From positions 558,001 through 622,000 of the forward strand of contig NZ_BMRV01000002.1 in the NCBI RefSeq assembly GCF_014648815.1: a stretch of 64,000 nt of DNA. Direction: 5' to 3'. The notes under the pieces are model-generated. The model saw only the letters and a list, made by a program, of their open reading frames with translations, had not been told where the DNA came from and made no database searches. Each line of letters begins with the position of its first letter. Position 1 is the stretch's first letter. Of this stretch, positions 27,783 through 39,025 are shown in pieces. The DNA comes from Streptomyces flaveolus. GTDB taxonomy: Bacteria; Actinomycetota; Actinomycetes; Streptomycetales; Streptomycetaceae. The position numbers and the translations under genes were made by a program.

Positions 27783-29060
27783 CTAGGCGCACTCCCCGCC
27801 GGCCGGGCAGAAGGAGTCCACCGCCGTGGTGAGCGGCTCGCGCAGCAGCGCGCCGTCGAGCGTCTCGGGACCGCTGGAACGGATGGCGTAGAGGGTGCCG
27901 TCGGCGGCCCGGAAGCGGTGGTCGATCACCTGGCGGGGGCCGCGGTCCTCGTCGTCGTAGCGGTAGACGAGCTCGGAGAACGCGTCGCCGTCCGAGCTGC
28001 GGGTGAGGGCGCGGTAGCCGGGCTGCCGGGCGAATCCGTAGCCGGTGGCGTTCTCGGCCAGGTCCAGGGAGGCGGCCGGGGTCTCCTCCACCAGCGCGAA
28101 GATCTGCAGCTGGCGGCCGCCGTCCGGGGAGTCGTAGGTCACGACGGCGGCGGACTCGCCCTGCTTCTCGTGGCGCCGCCAGCCCTCCGGGACGGTGATC
28201 GCGTAGCCGACGGGGTCCTGGGCGTGGCGGTAGCCGGGGGCGGTGGACGGGGCTACGGATGCGGTGGTGGCGGTGGCGGAGGTGTCCGGTGAGGCTGCCG
28301 GTGCGTCGGAGGTCGGCCCGCTGACCGAGGCGGGGGCTGTCGGCGCGTTGGTGACGGTGACGCCCGTGGCCGGGGTGGCGCCCGCCCGGTCGGTGCCGTC
28401 GTCGCGGGTGAGCGCCCAGACCCCGGCACCGACGCCCGCGCCGAGGACGGCCGTCGCGGTCAGGGCGACCAGCACCCGGCGCAGCCCGGGACCGGAGCCG
28501 CGGCCCGGCCCGGGTGGCGCCGGCTGGTACGGGGGTGCGGTGGGGGCGGGCTGGGGTCCGTACGTCCAGGGGGCGGGTGGCGCCCCCGGGGCGCCGGGCG
28601 GCGGGCCGGCGGGATCGGGGGCCCAGGGGCCGGCAGGCGCCGGGCCTGCGGGGTCCGGGGCCCACGGGGTCGCGGGCGCGGGGCCGGCGGAGTTCGATGC
28701 CCAGGGGGCCGCGGGCGCCGGGCCGGCGGGCGTCGCGCCCCCGGCGTCGGGCGCGGTGGGCGTCGGGTCCCCGGCGTCGGGTGTGCCGGGCGGCGGTGTC
28801 GGGGCGGGGGTCCACCGAGGCGGCGGGACCGCGGACGGCAGCGGGGGCGGCGGGGTGAGGCTCGTACGGGTCTGGGCCGAGGCCCAGGCGGGCGGTTCGG
28901 CCAGCCCGTCCGCGCCGTCCCCGCCGTCCGGCGTCCAGGCCGCCCGGCCTCTCTCCTCGCTCGGCCCGTGGCCCGAGCCCGTTTCCGGCTCCGCCTGCGT
29001 CCCCGCTCGCGACTCCGGCTCCGGCTCCGGCTCCGAACCGTCGCGCTGCCAGCCGTTCAT
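27783..29060 (-). CDS. Proline-rich single-pass membrane protein (hypothetical)
   Basis: 425 aa. Residues 1 to about 190 are a disordered cytoplasmic region rich in Pro/Ala/Glu, with near-perfect tandem units of about 13 residues (AGPAPAxPWAxxx, four copies, 28600-28740). One membrane helix follows (RRVLVALTATAVLGAGVGAGVWAL). The external part has a Thr/Ser/Ala linker and a ~150-residue folded domain starting YRHAQDPVGYAITVPEGW, with YDSPDGGRQLQIFALVE and two Cys near the end. This resembles serine/threonine-kinase-associated or lipoprotein sensor domains but I cannot name it. ATG 29060 is the first good start. Confidence 0.75.
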   Translation of the reverse strand: MNGWQRDGSEPEPEPESRAGTQAEPETGSGHGPSEERGRAAWTPDGGDGADGLAEPPAWASAQTRTSLTPPPPLPSAVPPPRWTPAPTPPPGTPDAGDPTPTAPDAGGATPAGPAPAAPWASNSAGPAPATPWAPDPAGPAPAGPWAPDPAGPPPGAPGAPPAPWTYGPQPAPTAPPYQPAPPGPGRGSGPGLRRVLVALTATAVLGAGVGAGVWALTRDDGTDRAGATPATGVTVTNAPTAPASVSGPTSDAPAASPDTSATATTASVAPSTAPGYRHAQDPVGYAITVPEGWRRHEKQGESAAVVTYDSPDGGRQLQIFALVEETPAASLDLAENATGYGFARQPGYRALTRSSDGDAFSELVYRYDDEDRGPRQVIDHRFRAADGTLYAIRSSGPETLDGALLREPLTTAVDSFCPAGGECA

Positions 29061-29116
29061 CCGTACCCCCCGAACACGTCGAACCCGGTGTTCCGAAGGT
29101 AGCGGCGAAAACGGCA

Positions 29117-29154
29117 ACGGGCTCCGTTCCGGCCGAAACCGGAACGGAGCCCGT
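29117..29154 (-). terminator. Terminator of mdh
   Basis: 16-bp perfect stem: ACGGGCTCCGTTCCGG (29117-29132) with CCGGAACGGAGCCCGT (29139-29154), 6-base loop CCGAAA. It lies 38-75 bases past the mdh stop and upstream of the next leftward gene. Confidence 0.88.
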
Positions 29155-29191
29155 GCGGGGTCGTGACGTGCGGCCCGCGGAGCGGGTCGGC

Positions 29192-30689
<1,498 letters not shown>

Positions 30690-31973
30690 TCAGTCCGTGC
30701 AGCCCTTGCCGCCCGCGGCCAGGGTCACGCACGCCTTGGCGTCGGCCGCGGTCTTCACCGCCACCATCGGGGTGTACGCGACCGTGTCGCCGGCGCCGGC
30801 GACACTGCCCGTCTGCTCGTTCTTGCCGCCCGCGCTGACCCGGACCTCGTCGCCCTGGCCGGCCTGGGTGACGCGGGCCCACGCGGCGCCGCAGACCTTG
30901 CTGTAGCGGACCTCGACGGACGCCGTGCCGACGGTGGCCTTCGCGGCGGTGGTCACCAGCTCGCCGCCGCAGCCCATGGTCTCGGGGTCCTTGCCGGTGC
31001 ACTGGTCGCCGCTGCACTTCACGCCGGGCGGCAGCTGGGGGTTGGTGCTCACGGTGGGCGACGGGGACGGCTCGGTGCCCTCGTCCTTCTTGTCGCCGCC
31101 GCCGTTGAGGAGGAAGAAGGCACCGGCCACCACCACGAGCACGCCGACGACACCCGCGACGAACGTCCCCATCCGCTTGCCGCCCCCCGGGGCACCGTTC
31201 CGCGCCCCGGAGCCGCCCTGCGGGGGACGGCCGTGGGTGCCCGCGGCCCCGTGGCCGTCCGGCACCGGCGCGGCGGCGGCCGGACCGCCCGCGTACGCCC
31301 CCGAACCGGAACCGGAACCGGCCCGGGTCCCGTTGCGCGGCGCGCGCTCGCCGGTCGGTGACGGCCCCCGGTACCCCGCGATCCCCCACGAGTTGCCGTC
31401 GGAGGGACCGCCGGAGGACGAGCCCGAGAACCCGCCGGGCGTACCGCCGCCCCGGACCGGACCGACGGCCGAGTCGGGGCTGTCGGCGGCCGTCGGCTGC
31501 GCGGGGACGGTCGTCGGCGGCAGCGTGGGCGCCACACCGGCAGGCCCGGCGATCCCCGGCTTCGCCGCCGCACCGCCGCCGTGCCGGCCCGACTTGCCGC
31601 TCCGGCCGTTCCGGGAGCCGACCGCGGGCGTGCCCAGCTCACCGAGCGCGGCCCGCGCCTGCGAGATCCGGATGGCCTCCATGGTCATGTCGTGGCGCAT
31701 CTCCGAGCGGCTCCAGGCCCGCTCGGCAAGCTCCCACATGGTGGTCAGGTGGACGGGGTTGGTCCCCGTCACCTCGGCCAGGGCCACGATCGCGCCCTTG
31801 GGCGCGAGCAGCCGGCCGTTCAGATAGCGCTCCCAGGACGTCTTGCTGTAGCCCGTCGCGTCGGCCAGCGACGCGATGCTCAGCTCGCTGCGGTCCACGA
31901 GCCGGCGCAACTGGCTGGCGAACTCTCTGATCTGCGGATCGAGTTCCTCCGGCAAGGCCTTCCAACGAGGCAT
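30690..31973 (-). CDS. XRE helix-turn-helix transmembrane protein with DUF2690 domain
   Basis: 427 aa. The N-terminal HTH_XRE-like domain is about residues 15-75 (LRRLVDRSELSIASLADATG, YSKTSWERYLNGRLLAPKGA). A long Gly/Ser/Pro/Ala linker follows. One membrane helix sits near residue 285 (GTFVAGVVGVLVVVAGAFFLL). The external C-terminal DUF2690 domain has four or more Cys (VKCSGDQCTGKDPETMGCGG, VCGAAW, ACVTL, GCTD). This one-component membrane-bound regulator layout is found across Streptomyces; its signal and targets are unknown. A 561-base upstream region has repeats that may be its operators. Confidence 0.85.
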   Translation of the reverse strand: MPRWKALPEELDPQIREFASQLRRLVDRSELSIASLADATGYSKTSWERYLNGRLLAPKGAIVALAEVTGTNPVHLTTMWELAERAWSRSEMRHDMTMEAIRISQARAALGELGTPAVGSRNGRSGKSGRHGGGAAAKPGIAGPAGVAPTLPPTTVPAQPTAADSPDSAVGPVRGGGTPGGFSGSSSGGPSDGNSWGIAGYRGPSPTGERAPRNGTRAGSGSGSGAYAGGPAAAAPVPDGHGAAGTHGRPPQGGSGARNGAPGGGKRMGTFVAGVVGVLVVVAGAFFLLNGGGDKKDEGTEPSPSPTVSTNPQLPPGVKCSGDQCTGKDPETMGCGGELVTTAAKATVGTASVEVRYSKVCGAAWARVTQAGQGDEVRVSAGGKNEQTGSVAGAGDTVAYTPMVAVKTAADAKACVTLAAGGKGCTD

Positions 31974-32534
31974 TGCTTCCCCCTCTTCCCCCCGGTGACG
32001 TGCTGTTTCTTTCCCCGCTCGGTCCCCCGCGGTCCTCGCGCGCGGCGTCCCGCGCCGAGTCCCCGTTCTGGCTACCCACAGGGATGCGCCCGGTCAGGAT
32101 CTCAGTTCCCGGGGTGGGGGCGCACAGGAGCACAGAGGCCGCGAGCATGCACCGTCGCACGCCCGCTGGTCCGTGGTCCAGTGTCCCACCGGCGTTCCCG
32201 TGCATCGAACGGAACCCCTGCCGTCGTACGGAACGACCCCCGACCGCCGTACGGGACGTCCCGGACCGTCCCGATCGCCCACGCTAGACCCGTCGTCGGG
32301 CGACTTGCGGGCACATCCGCGAACTTGTCGACACTTCGGCACACGGAACGCACATGTGCGGTCACGCCCGGCACACCGACCCCGCCATTCACGGACTCCG
32401 TAGCGGAACGGTCACTTCCGTGCCACAGCGACCCGTCAGGCGTTGAACAGGGCGTTCCGCGTGCAGGAGGGTTGGTCGCGGCGGCGGCCCGTTCTCCCAC
32501 GGGGGTGGAGGACGGGCCGCCGTACGCGGGCCGG
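31974..32534. other. 561-base intergenic region upstream of the XRE-DUF2690 gene
   Basis: No gene is supported. Two direct repeats CGTACGGAACGACCC (32225-32239) and CGTACGGGACGTCCC (32248-32262) agree in 13 of 15 bases. A terminator-like stem at 32483-32521 closes the leftward folD operon. Confidence 0.6.
32483..32521 (-). terminator. Terminator of the folD-DUF3017 operon
   Basis: GGCGGCCCGT (32483-32492) pairs with ACGGGCCGCC (32512-32521), and the loop can pair further imperfectly. It lies 14 bases past the DUF3017 stop. Confidence 0.65.
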
Positions 32535-33086
32535 TTACTGGCTGACCGTGAAGTGCAGCGTGTCCTTCAGGAAGGGGATCTGCAGCACCGGCTTCGGCTG
32601 CGCCATCAGCGCCAGCAGGGAGATGCAGAGCCCCAGCACGGCGTACGTGACGATGTCCGTGAAGCGCGAGCGCACCGCGAGCATGCCGACGTCGGGCACC
32701 GCCCAGCGCAGGACGGCGCCGACCAGCAGCGCGACGCCGATCAGCAGCGTGCCCCAGCGGAAGACGTCCAGCGCGGTCATCAGCAGGCCGATCCCGACGA
32801 GGGTCACCACCGTGAGCACCGGCCACTGCCGGGCGGGCGCCGGGGCGTCACGGGGCGCGGCCCGGCCGCCGCCCTCGGGGCGCGCGGTGTCCCGCGTGAA
32901 GAGCGGGAAGCGCCGGGTGGCGCGCCGCGGTCTGCCCTCGGCGTCGGGCGCGCTGACGGGATCCCGGACGGTGAGCTCGTCCTCCGGGCGCTCCTCGTCC
33001 GGGCGGCCGTCGTCCGGACGCCCGTCGTCGCCCTCGGTCCCCTTCTTGCCCTCGGCCGGCACCGCGCTCCGCCCCTCAGCCGGCAC
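32535..33086 (-). CDS. DUF3017 membrane protein
   Basis: 183 aa. Residues 1 to about 85 are a charged, disordered, Arg/Asp/Pro-rich region. The DUF3017 part has three helices: [42 protein letters not shown] and [18 protein letters not shown]. Conserved downstream of folD in actinobacteria, but function unknown. Overlaps the folD end by 11 bases, so translation is coupled. Confidence 0.85.
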   Translation of the reverse strand: MPAEGRSAVPAEGKKGTEGDDGRPDDGRPDEERPEDELTVRDPVSAPDAEGRPRRATRRFPLFTRDTARPEGGGRAAPRDAPAPARQWPVLTVVTLVGIGLLMTALDVFRWGTLLIGVALLVGAVLRWAVPDVGMLAVRSRFTDIVTYAVLGLCISLLALMAQPKPVLQIPFLKDTLHFTVSQ

Positions 33087-33930
33087 TGCGCTCCGCCGCC
33101 TCGACCACGTTGACGAGCAGCTGGGCCCTGGTCATCGGGCCGACGCCGCCGGGATTCGGGGAGATCCAGGCGGCCACCTCGGCCACGTCCGGGTGGACGT
33201 CGCCGAGGATCTTGCCCTCGGCGTTGCGCGAGACGCCGACGTCGAGGACGGCCGCGCCGGGCTTGACGTCCTCGGGGCGGACCAGGTGCGGGGAGCCGGC
33301 CGCGGCGACGATGATGTCCGCGCGCTTGAGGTGGGCGGACAGGTCACGGGTGCCGGTGTGGCACTGGGTCACGGTGGCGTTCTCGCTGCGGCGGGTGAGC
33401 AGCAGCGGCATCGGGCGGCCGATGGTGACGCCGCGGCCGACGACCACGACCTCGGCGCCCTTGATCTCCACGCCGTAGCGGCGCAGGAGGGTGAGGATGC
33501 CGTTGGGGGTGCAGGGCAGCGGCGCCGGCTCGTTCAGCACGAGACGGCCGAGGTTCATGGGGTGGAGGCCGTCGGCGTCCTTGTCCGGGTCCATCAGTTC
33601 GAGGATGCGGTTCTCGTCGATGCCCTTGGGCAGCGGCAGCTGGACGATGTAGCCGGTGCAGGCCGGGTCCTCGTTCAGTTCACGGACGACCGCCTCGATC
33701 TCCTCCTGCGTCGCCGTGCCGGGCAGTTCACGCTGGATGGAGGCGATGCCGACCTGGGCGCAGTCGCGGTGCTTGCCCGCGACGTACTTCTGGCTGCCGG
33801 GGTCGTCACCGACCAGGACGGTGCCGAGGCCGGGCGTGACGCCCTTCTCCTTCAGCGCCGCCACGCGGGCGGCCAGTTCGGACTTGATCGCGGCTGCGGT
33901 GGCCTTGCCATCGAGAATCTGGGCGGTCAT
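33076..33930 (-). CDS. folD: Bifunctional methylenetetrahydrofolate dehydrogenase / methenyl-THF cyclohydrolase
   Basis: 284 aa. Substrate loop [16 protein letters not shown] with catalytic [41 protein letters not shown] (the NADP loop usually reads GRSxxVGxP; here [10 protein letters not shown] to G). It converts 5,10-methylene-THF to 10-formyl-THF, feeding PurN and PurH encoded nearby. ATG 33930 has GAGGATGGGGGC before it. First gene of the folD-DUF3017 operon. No ZTP riboswitch was found upstream, unlike glyA. Confidence 0.96.
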   Translation of the reverse strand: MTAQILDGKATAAAIKSELAARVAALKEKGVTPGLGTVLVGDDPGSQKYVAGKHRDCAQVGIASIQRELPGTATQEEIEAVVRELNEDPACTGYIVQLPLPKGIDENRILELMDPDKDADGLHPMNLGRLVLNEPAPLPCTPNGILTLLRRYGVEIKGAEVVVVGRGVTIGRPMPLLLTRRSENATVTQCHTGTRDLSAHLKRADIIVAAAGSPHLVRPEDVKPGAAVLDVGVSRNAEGKILGDVHPDVAEVAAWISPNPGGVGPMTRAQLLVNVVEAAERSAG

Positions 33931-34225
33931 GCCCCCATCCTCGCGGATGACCGGCCCCCTGTTCCAATCCGGCCGCCGTGCGGGCACCGACCGGGACCCC
34001 CCGGGCAGGCCGGGGCGGGTCCCGCCGTTTCCGGTCATGATCAGCGATGTTGCACTTGCACAACACCTGGCGAATCCGGCTGGACAACCCCGTGACGGTC
34101 GAGAACGATGGGGCAGCACAGTGCCGCGGGCAGTACCGGGGGGACGAACCGCAACCATCTGTAGAAATTCCTCCGAGCCGTGCCGCGCGTCCCCGCACAT
34201 GGAGCACATCGGAGGAAGGACCGCC

Positions 34226-34873
34226 ATGAGTTTCGGCGACCCGAACAATCCCTACGGGCCCCCGCCCGCACAGCCGCCCGCACCGCCCCAGCCGGGTTAC
34301 GGCTTCCCGCAGCAGCCGCCCGCCGCTCCCCAGCAGGGCTACGGCTTCCCGCAGCAGCCGATGTACCCGGGCTATCCGGGCGGGAACCAGATGCTGCCGC
34401 AGTCGATGCCGGGGCTGCTGGTGACGGCCCGGGTCTTCCTCTTCATCATCTCGGCCGTCCAGATCATCGCCGGCCTCGGCTGGCTGTACGTCGCCGCCAT
34501 CGCCAACGACGTCTCCGACGCGGCCGACGACCTGAGCTCCTCCTCCGACGACCCGTTCAGCTCGATCAGCGACGGCGGTGACATCGCGGCCGGCGTGCTC
34601 GTGGTGATCGCCCTGATCGCGTTCGGTCTCGCGGCACTGTCCATCACGCTCGGCGTCAGGTTCGGCAAGGGCGGCCAGGGCATCCGGATCACGACCGTGG
34701 TCTACGGCGCGCTCGGCACGATCGTCGGGCTCATAGGCCTGTTCATCGGTCTCGACTCCGGCCTCGCCACGGCGATCATCTTCCCGCTGCTGTGGGTCGT
34801 CTTCGGCGCCATCATCACCGCCGCCCCGGTGGTCTCCAGCGGCACGGCCTGGTTCAGCCGCCCGCGCTACTGA
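34226..34873 (+). CDS. Pro/Gln-rich N-terminus membrane protein (hypothetical)
   Basis: 215 aa. The N-terminal 60 residues carry Pro/Gln repeats including GYGFPQQPP and GYGFPQQP. Four membrane helices follow: [69 protein letters not shown] and [18 protein letters not shown]. An acidic Ser/Asp loop lies between helices 1 and 2. AGGA-rich ribosome site GGAGGAAGG at 34211-34219. Such proteins are common in Streptomyces near kinases; function unknown. Confidence 0.78.
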   Translation: MSFGDPNNPYGPPPAQPPAPPQPGYGFPQQPPAAPQQGYGFPQQPMYPGYPGGNQMLPQSMPGLLVTARVFLFIISAVQIIAGLGWLYVAAIANDVSDAADDLSSSSDDPFSSISDGGDIAAGVLVVIALIAFGLAALSITLGVRFGKGGQGIRITTVVYGALGTIVGLIGLFIGLDSGLATAIIFPLLWVVFGAIITAAPVVSSGTAWFSRPRY

Positions 34874-34914
34874 ACACCCCGCGGCGACTGAACAGTTCGC
34901 GCCAATCACTTCCA

Positions 34915-34953
34915 AGGGCCGTGTCTCACCCGTACGAGGGGAGACACGGCCCT
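34915..34953 (+). terminator. Terminator of the Pro/Gln-rich membrane-protein gene
   Basis: AGGGCCGTGTCTC (34915-34927) pairs perfectly with GAGACACGGCCCT (34941-34953) with a 13-base loop. It lies 42 bases past the stop at 34873 and before the FHA gene. Confidence 0.82.
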
Positions 34954-35005
34954 GGTGCGTCGCCCTAGTCTGGCCGGGTAGCCGTCAGGCACGGGGAGAC
35001 GCACC

Positions 35006-35758
35006 TTGTACAGCATCATCGTGGTACCTCCGCCGACCACGGAGGACGAACGCGACCGCAGCCGCGCCCAGTTCCGGCTCGCCCCCGGCGAACGGCTCGC
35101 CTTCGGGCGGTCCGTACCCGAGGGCGGCCTGCTGATCGGGCACGACGGGGTGTCCCGCAGAGCGGGTGAGATCACCGCCCACGGCACCTTCTGGACGCTG
35201 AGCAACCTGTCGTCCCACCAGACGTACGTGGTGGAGAACCCGGAGGGCGCGGGCGAGCACATCAAGGTGGCGCCGGGGCGGCTGGACGCGCCGGTGCCGT
35301 TCGAGTTCTCGCGGATCGTGCTGCCCGCCGCGGGCGATCTGCTGCCCGTCGAGGTGTGGGCGCCGCGCCACGACTACCTGCGCGACGAGGCAGGCGCCGA
35401 CGGCGAGCCGACCGCCCCGGCCTTCTCCGTGGACCGCACCAAGCGGTACTTCGCGGTCCTGGCCGCCCTGTGCGAGCCCCGGCTGCGGGGTACGCCGCAC
35501 GCGCCGCTGCCCACCATGGACCAGGTCGTCGAGCGGCTGCGCCCGACCTGGCCGGCCGCCTCCCGTACGTCGGTGCAGTGGAACATCGACTACCTGGCCG
35601 TGAAGCTGCGCCTCAAGCCGGGCCCGGAGACGGCCGAGCCGGGTCCGCGGCTGAACGGCAAGAAGGAGTCGCTGGTCTCGCTGGCGCTCCGCTTCGACCT
35701 GGTCCGCGAGGACGACCTGGTGGTCCTCACGGCACCGTCCGAACGGCCGCTGCGGTGA
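35006..35758 (+). CDS. FHA-domain protein paired with a kinase
   Basis: 250 aa. An N-terminal forkhead-associated-like domain (about residues 20-90: ERLAFGRSVPEGGLLIGHDG, SRRAGEITAHGTFWTLSNLS, SHQTYVVENPEG) would bind phosphothreonine. The C-terminal half is helical and winged-helix-like (RTKRYFAVLAALCEPRLRG, then SVQWNIDYLAVKLRLK), so DNA or protein binding is possible. The start is TTG 35006, supported by GGGGAG at 34994-34999 and the family start MYSIIVVPPP. Its stop overlaps the kinase start (GTGA), implying it is a substrate or partner. Confidence 0.8.
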   Translation: MYSIIVVPPPTTEDERDRSRAQFRLAPGERLAFGRSVPEGGLLIGHDGVSRRAGEITAHGTFWTLSNLSSHQTYVVENPEGAGEHIKVAPGRLDAPVPFEFSRIVLPAAGDLLPVEVWAPRHDYLRDEAGADGEPTAPAFSVDRTKRYFAVLAALCEPRLRGTPHAPLPTMDQVVERLRPTWPAASRTSVQWNIDYLAVKLRLKPGPETAEPGPRLNGKKESLVSLALRFDLVREDDLVVLTAPSERPLR

Positions 35759-37332
35759 CCGAGCCGTACGCCGTGCCCGTGCCCAGGGGGTACCGGGTGG
35801 GCGTCTGGGAGGTGCGCGAGCCGATCGCGACGGGGGCCTTCGGCAGCGTGTACGCCGCCCGCCGCACCGGCGACGCGGGCGGCGGCCTGCCCCGCACGGC
35901 CGCCCTGAAGTTCCTGCCCACCGGCACGGGCACCCCGCGTCAGCTCGCCCACCTTCGCGAACTGGTCGAGCGCGAGGTCCAGTTGCTGCGGCGACTGCGG
36001 CAGCCCCGGCTGATCCGGATGTACGAGACCCTCACCGTCGACGACCCGGCCCGCCCCCGGCTCGACGGCGCCACCGTGCTGGTGCTGGAGCGGGCCGAGG
36101 GGTCCCTCGCCACCCGGCTGGCCGCGACGCCCCGCCCGCCGGACGGGCCCGCGCTGCTGGCGCAGGTCTGCGCGGGGCTGGCCCAGCTGCACCGGGCGGG
36201 CTGGGTGCACGGGGACCTGAAACCGGCCAACGTGCTGCTGATGGCCGACGGTTCGGTCCGGCTCGCCGACTTCAACATGGCCGCCGAGCTGGAGGGCACC
36301 CACGCCTACACGCCCGCCTTCTCCACGCCCGACTACACGCCGCCCGAGCTGCTGTGGTCCGAGATCGGCGAACGGGGCCGCCGGATCCGCCCGTCCGCCG
36401 ACGTGTGGGCCTTCGGCGTCCTGGCCCACCTGGTCCTCACCGGCGCCTTCCCGCTGCCCGGCGGCACCCCGACCGCCCGCCGCGACGCCGCCGTCGCCTA
36501 CGCCCGCGGCACGGACGAGCTGCGCCTGTCGCCCGGCCTGCCGGACGCCTGGCGGGACATCGTGCGGGACTGCCTCACCCGTACGCACGCCGGGCGCGTC
36601 GGCACGGACACGCTGCTGCGCCGCGTGGCGGCGGCCACGGGCGGGGCGGGCGGTGCGGCGGGGGCCGTGCGCCGGTTCCGTGGGCGGCCCCGGCGGGCGG
36701 TGCTCGCCGCGTCGGCCGCGGGGGTCGTCGCGCTCGCCGTGCTCGGCTACGGCATCGGTACCCTCGCCGACGGCGGCCCGGACCCGTCCGGCCGGGGTTC
36801 CGGCGCCCCGGGTCACGGGGGCACCACCACCGTGGCCGCCGCGTCCTACGGCGCGGCCGAGCTCCGCACCGACCGGGGTGTGCCGCCCGCCTACCGCCTG
36901 CTGATCGTCGAGACGGCCCACGACTGCGACCGCGACGAGGTCACCCCGGCCCTCATCGCGGCGATGCTCAAGGTGGAGAGCGACTTCGACCCCGCCCTCT
37001 CCGACCCCGCCAAGAACGAGTACGGCATCGCCCGCTGGACCCCGAGCGTGCTGCGCTGGTGGATGAACGCCGACGGCACGCCCGGCGAGACCGTGCCCGA
37101 GCCGCCCTTCCCGCCCGCCGAGTCGATCCCGGCGATGGGCAGGTACCTGTGCTGGATCTCGCCCCGGCTGGACGCCGGTCTGCCGGGCGACCGCCGGGTG
37201 CTGGTGGCCGCCGCCTACCGGACGTCGTACGACAAGGTGAACGACGCGGGCGGGGTTCCCCCGCGGTACCGCGACTACGCCGACCGCGTCACCCACTACC
37301 TCGAGGAGTACACGCCTCCCGGCGCGCGGTGA
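35755..37332 (+). CDS. Ser/Thr kinase fused to an extracellular transglycosylase-like domain
   Basis: 525 aa. A cytoplasmic kinase domain (residues about 10-290) has a glycine loop ATGAFGSVYAA and K52 (AALKFLP). The catalytic loop is VHGDLKPANVLL with D154: HGD replaces HRD. The metal loop is ADFNMAAEL: D172-F-N174 replaces DFG. After a TM helix (about 314-336, LAASAAGVVALAVLGYGIGTL) comes an external ~150-residue domain. Its core LIAAMLKVESDFDPALS with E408 and YGIARWTPSVL resembles lysozyme-like SLT domains. GTG start overlaps the FHA gene. The unusual motifs leave open weak kinase activity. Confidence 0.82.
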   Translation: MTEPYAVPVPRGYRVGVWEVREPIATGAFGSVYAARRTGDAGGGLPRTAALKFLPTGTGTPRQLAHLRELVEREVQLLRRLRQPRLIRMYETLTVDDPARPRLDGATVLVLERAEGSLATRLAATPRPPDGPALLAQVCAGLAQLHRAGWVHGDLKPANVLLMADGSVRLADFNMAAELEGTHAYTPAFSTPDYTPPELLWSEIGERGRRIRPSADVWAFGVLAHLVLTGAFPLPGGTPTARRDAAVAYARGTDELRLSPGLPDAWRDIVRDCLTRTHAGRVGTDTLLRRVAAATGGAGGAAGAVRRFRGRPRRAVLAASAAGVVALAVLGYGIGTLADGGPDPSGRGSGAPGHGGTTTVAAASYGAAELRTDRGVPPAYRLLIVETAHDCDRDEVTPALIAAMLKVESDFDPALSDPAKNEYGIARWTPSVLRWWMNADGTPGETVPEPPFPPAESIPAMGRYLCWISPRLDAGLPGDRRVLVAAAYRTSYDKVNDAGGVPPRYRDYADRVTHYLEEYTPPGAR

Positions 37333-37389
37333 CCCTGTGAGGTCCGAGGTGGCCCGGTCGCCCGGCGCCCGGCACGGTGAACGCACGGA

Positions 37390-37429
37390 GCGGGCCTCCG
37401 GCTCCCTCGGGGGAGAGCCGGAGGCCCGC
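37390..37429. terminator. Bidirectional terminator between the kinase gene and purH
   Basis: 15-bp perfect stem GCGGGCCTCCGGCTC (37390-37404) with GAGCCGGAGGCCCGC (37415-37429) and a 10-base loop. It sits between convergent stops (37332 and 37454) and can serve both. Confidence 0.88.
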
Positions 37430-37453
37430 TTCCGATGTGCGGTACCGCCCGGA

Positions 37454-39025
37454 TCAGTGGAAGAAGTGCCGCGTCCCGGTGAAGTACATCGTCACGCCGG
37501 CCTTCTTCGCGGCCTCGACGACCAGCTCGTCGCGGACCGAGCCGCCGGGCTGGACCACGGCCTTCACGCCGGCCGCGGTGAGGATCTCCAGGCCGTCCGG
37601 GAAGGGGAAGAAGGCGTCGGAGGCGGCGTACGCGCCCTGCGCGCGCTCGGCGCCCGCGCGCTCGACCGCGAGCTTCGCGGAGTCGACACGGTTGACCTGG
37701 CCCATGCCGACGCCCACCGAGGCGCCGTCCTTGGCGAGGAGGATCGCGTTGGACTTGACCGCCCGGCACGCCTTCCAGGCGAAGGCCAGCTCGGCCAGTT
37801 CCGCCTCGGAGAGCGCCTCGCCGGTCGCGAGGGTCCAGGTGGCCGGGTCGTCGCCGTCGGCCTGGAGGCGGTCGGTGACCTGGAGGAGGGCGCCGCCGTC
37901 GATGGGCTTGACCTCGACCGGGGCCGCGGGGGCCTCGGGGGCGCGCAGCACGCGGATGTTCTTCTTCTTGGTGAGGGCTTCGAGCGCGCCGTCCTCGTAG
38001 TCCGGCGCGACGATGACCTCGGTGAAGATCTCGGCGACCTGCTCGGCCATCTCCCTGGAGACCGGACGGTTGACCGCGATCACGCCGCCGAAGGCGGACA
38101 GCGGGTCGCAGGCGTGCGCCTTGCGGTGCGCCTCGGCGACGTCCGCGCCGACGGCGATGCCGCACGGGTTGGCGTGCTTGATGATCGCGACGCAGGGCTC
38201 GTCGTGGTCGTACGCGGCACGGCGGGCGGCGTCCGTGTCCGTGTAGTTGTTGTACGACATCTCCTTGCCGTGCAGCTGCTCGGCCTGCGCGAGGCCGCCG
38301 CCCTCGGGGGAGGTGTAGAGCGCGGCCGGCTGGTGCGGGTTCTCGCCGTAGCGCAGGGTGTGGGCGCGCTCGTAGGTGGCGCCGAGGAAGTCGGGGAACC
38401 GCGACTCGTCGACCGGGGCGTAGTCGGCGGCGAACCAGGAGGCGACGGCCACGTCGTACGCGGCGGTGTGCTGGAACGCCTCGGCGGCCAGGCGCTTGCG
38501 GGCGGCCAGGTCGAAGCCGCCGTCCTTCACCGCGGAGAGCACGTCGGCGTACCGGGCCGGGCTGGTGACGACCGCGACGGACGGGTGGTTCTTGGCGGCG
38601 GCGCGCACCATCGACGGGCCGCCGATGTCGATCTGCTCGACGCACTCGTCGGCGGTGGCGCCCGAGGCGACGGTCTCGCGGAACGGGTACAGGTTCACCA
38701 CGACCAGGTCGAACGGCTCCACGCCCAGCTCGCCGAGCTGCCGGCGGTGGCTCTCCAGGCGCAGGTCGGCGAGGATGCCGGCGTGCACCTTCGGGTGCAG
38801 CGTCTTGACCCGGCCGTCCAGGCACTCGGGGAAGCCGGTCAGCTCCTCGACCTTGGTGACGGGGACGCCGGCGGCGGAGATGCGGCCGGCGGTGGACCCG
38901 GTGGAGACGAGTTCGACGCCGGCCTCGTGGAGCCCGCGGGCGAGCTCCTCGAGCCCGGTCTTGTCGTAGACGCTGACGAGCGCGCGACGGATGGCCCGCT
39001 TGTTGCTCTCGGCGGTGGCGGTCAC
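37454..39025 (-). CDS. purH: Bifunctional AICAR transformylase / IMP cyclohydrolase
   Basis: 523 aa, full length. The N-terminal MGS-like IMP cyclohydrolase domain begins [20 protein letters not shown]. The C-terminal AICARFT domain has [31 protein letters not shown] (catalytic K and H region) and [13 protein letters not shown]. It formylates AICAR with 10-formyl-THF and closes the ring to IMP. ATGA overlap with purN (39022-39025). ZMP (AICAR), its substrate, is the ligand class read by the glyA riboswitch in this window. Confidence 0.97.
   Translation of the reverse strand: MTATAESNKRAIRRALVSVYDKTGLEELARGLHEAGVELVSTGSTAGRISAAGVPVTKVEELTGFPECLDGRVKTLHPKVHAGILADLRLESHRRQLGELGVEPFDLVVVNLYPFRETVASGATADECVEQIDIGGPSMVRAAAKNHPSVAVVTSPARYADVLSAVKDGGFDLAARKRLAAEAFQHTAAYDVAVASWFAADYAPVDESRFPDFLGATYERAHTLRYGENPHQPAALYTSPEGGGLAQAEQLHGKEMSYNNYTDTDAARRAAYDHDEPCVAIIKHANPCGIAVGADVAEAHRKAHACDPLSAFGGVIAVNRPVSREMAEQVAEIFTEVIVAPDYEDGALEALTKKKNIRVLRAPEAPAAPVEVKPIDGGALLQVTDRLQADGDDPATWTLATGEALSEAELAELAFAWKACRAVKSNAILLAKDGASVGVGMGQVNRVDSAKLAVERAGAERAQGAYAASDAFFPFPDGLEILTAAGVKAVVQPGGSVRDELVVEAAKKAGVTMYFTGTRHFFH

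Noticed and set aside
24692..27832. A 1046-codon open frame on the plus strand antisense to betA and betB
   Set aside because: It is a GC-bias shadow. Its translation is low-complexity Gly/Val/Asp-rich and lacks domains, while betA and betB on the other strand have full catalytic motifs.
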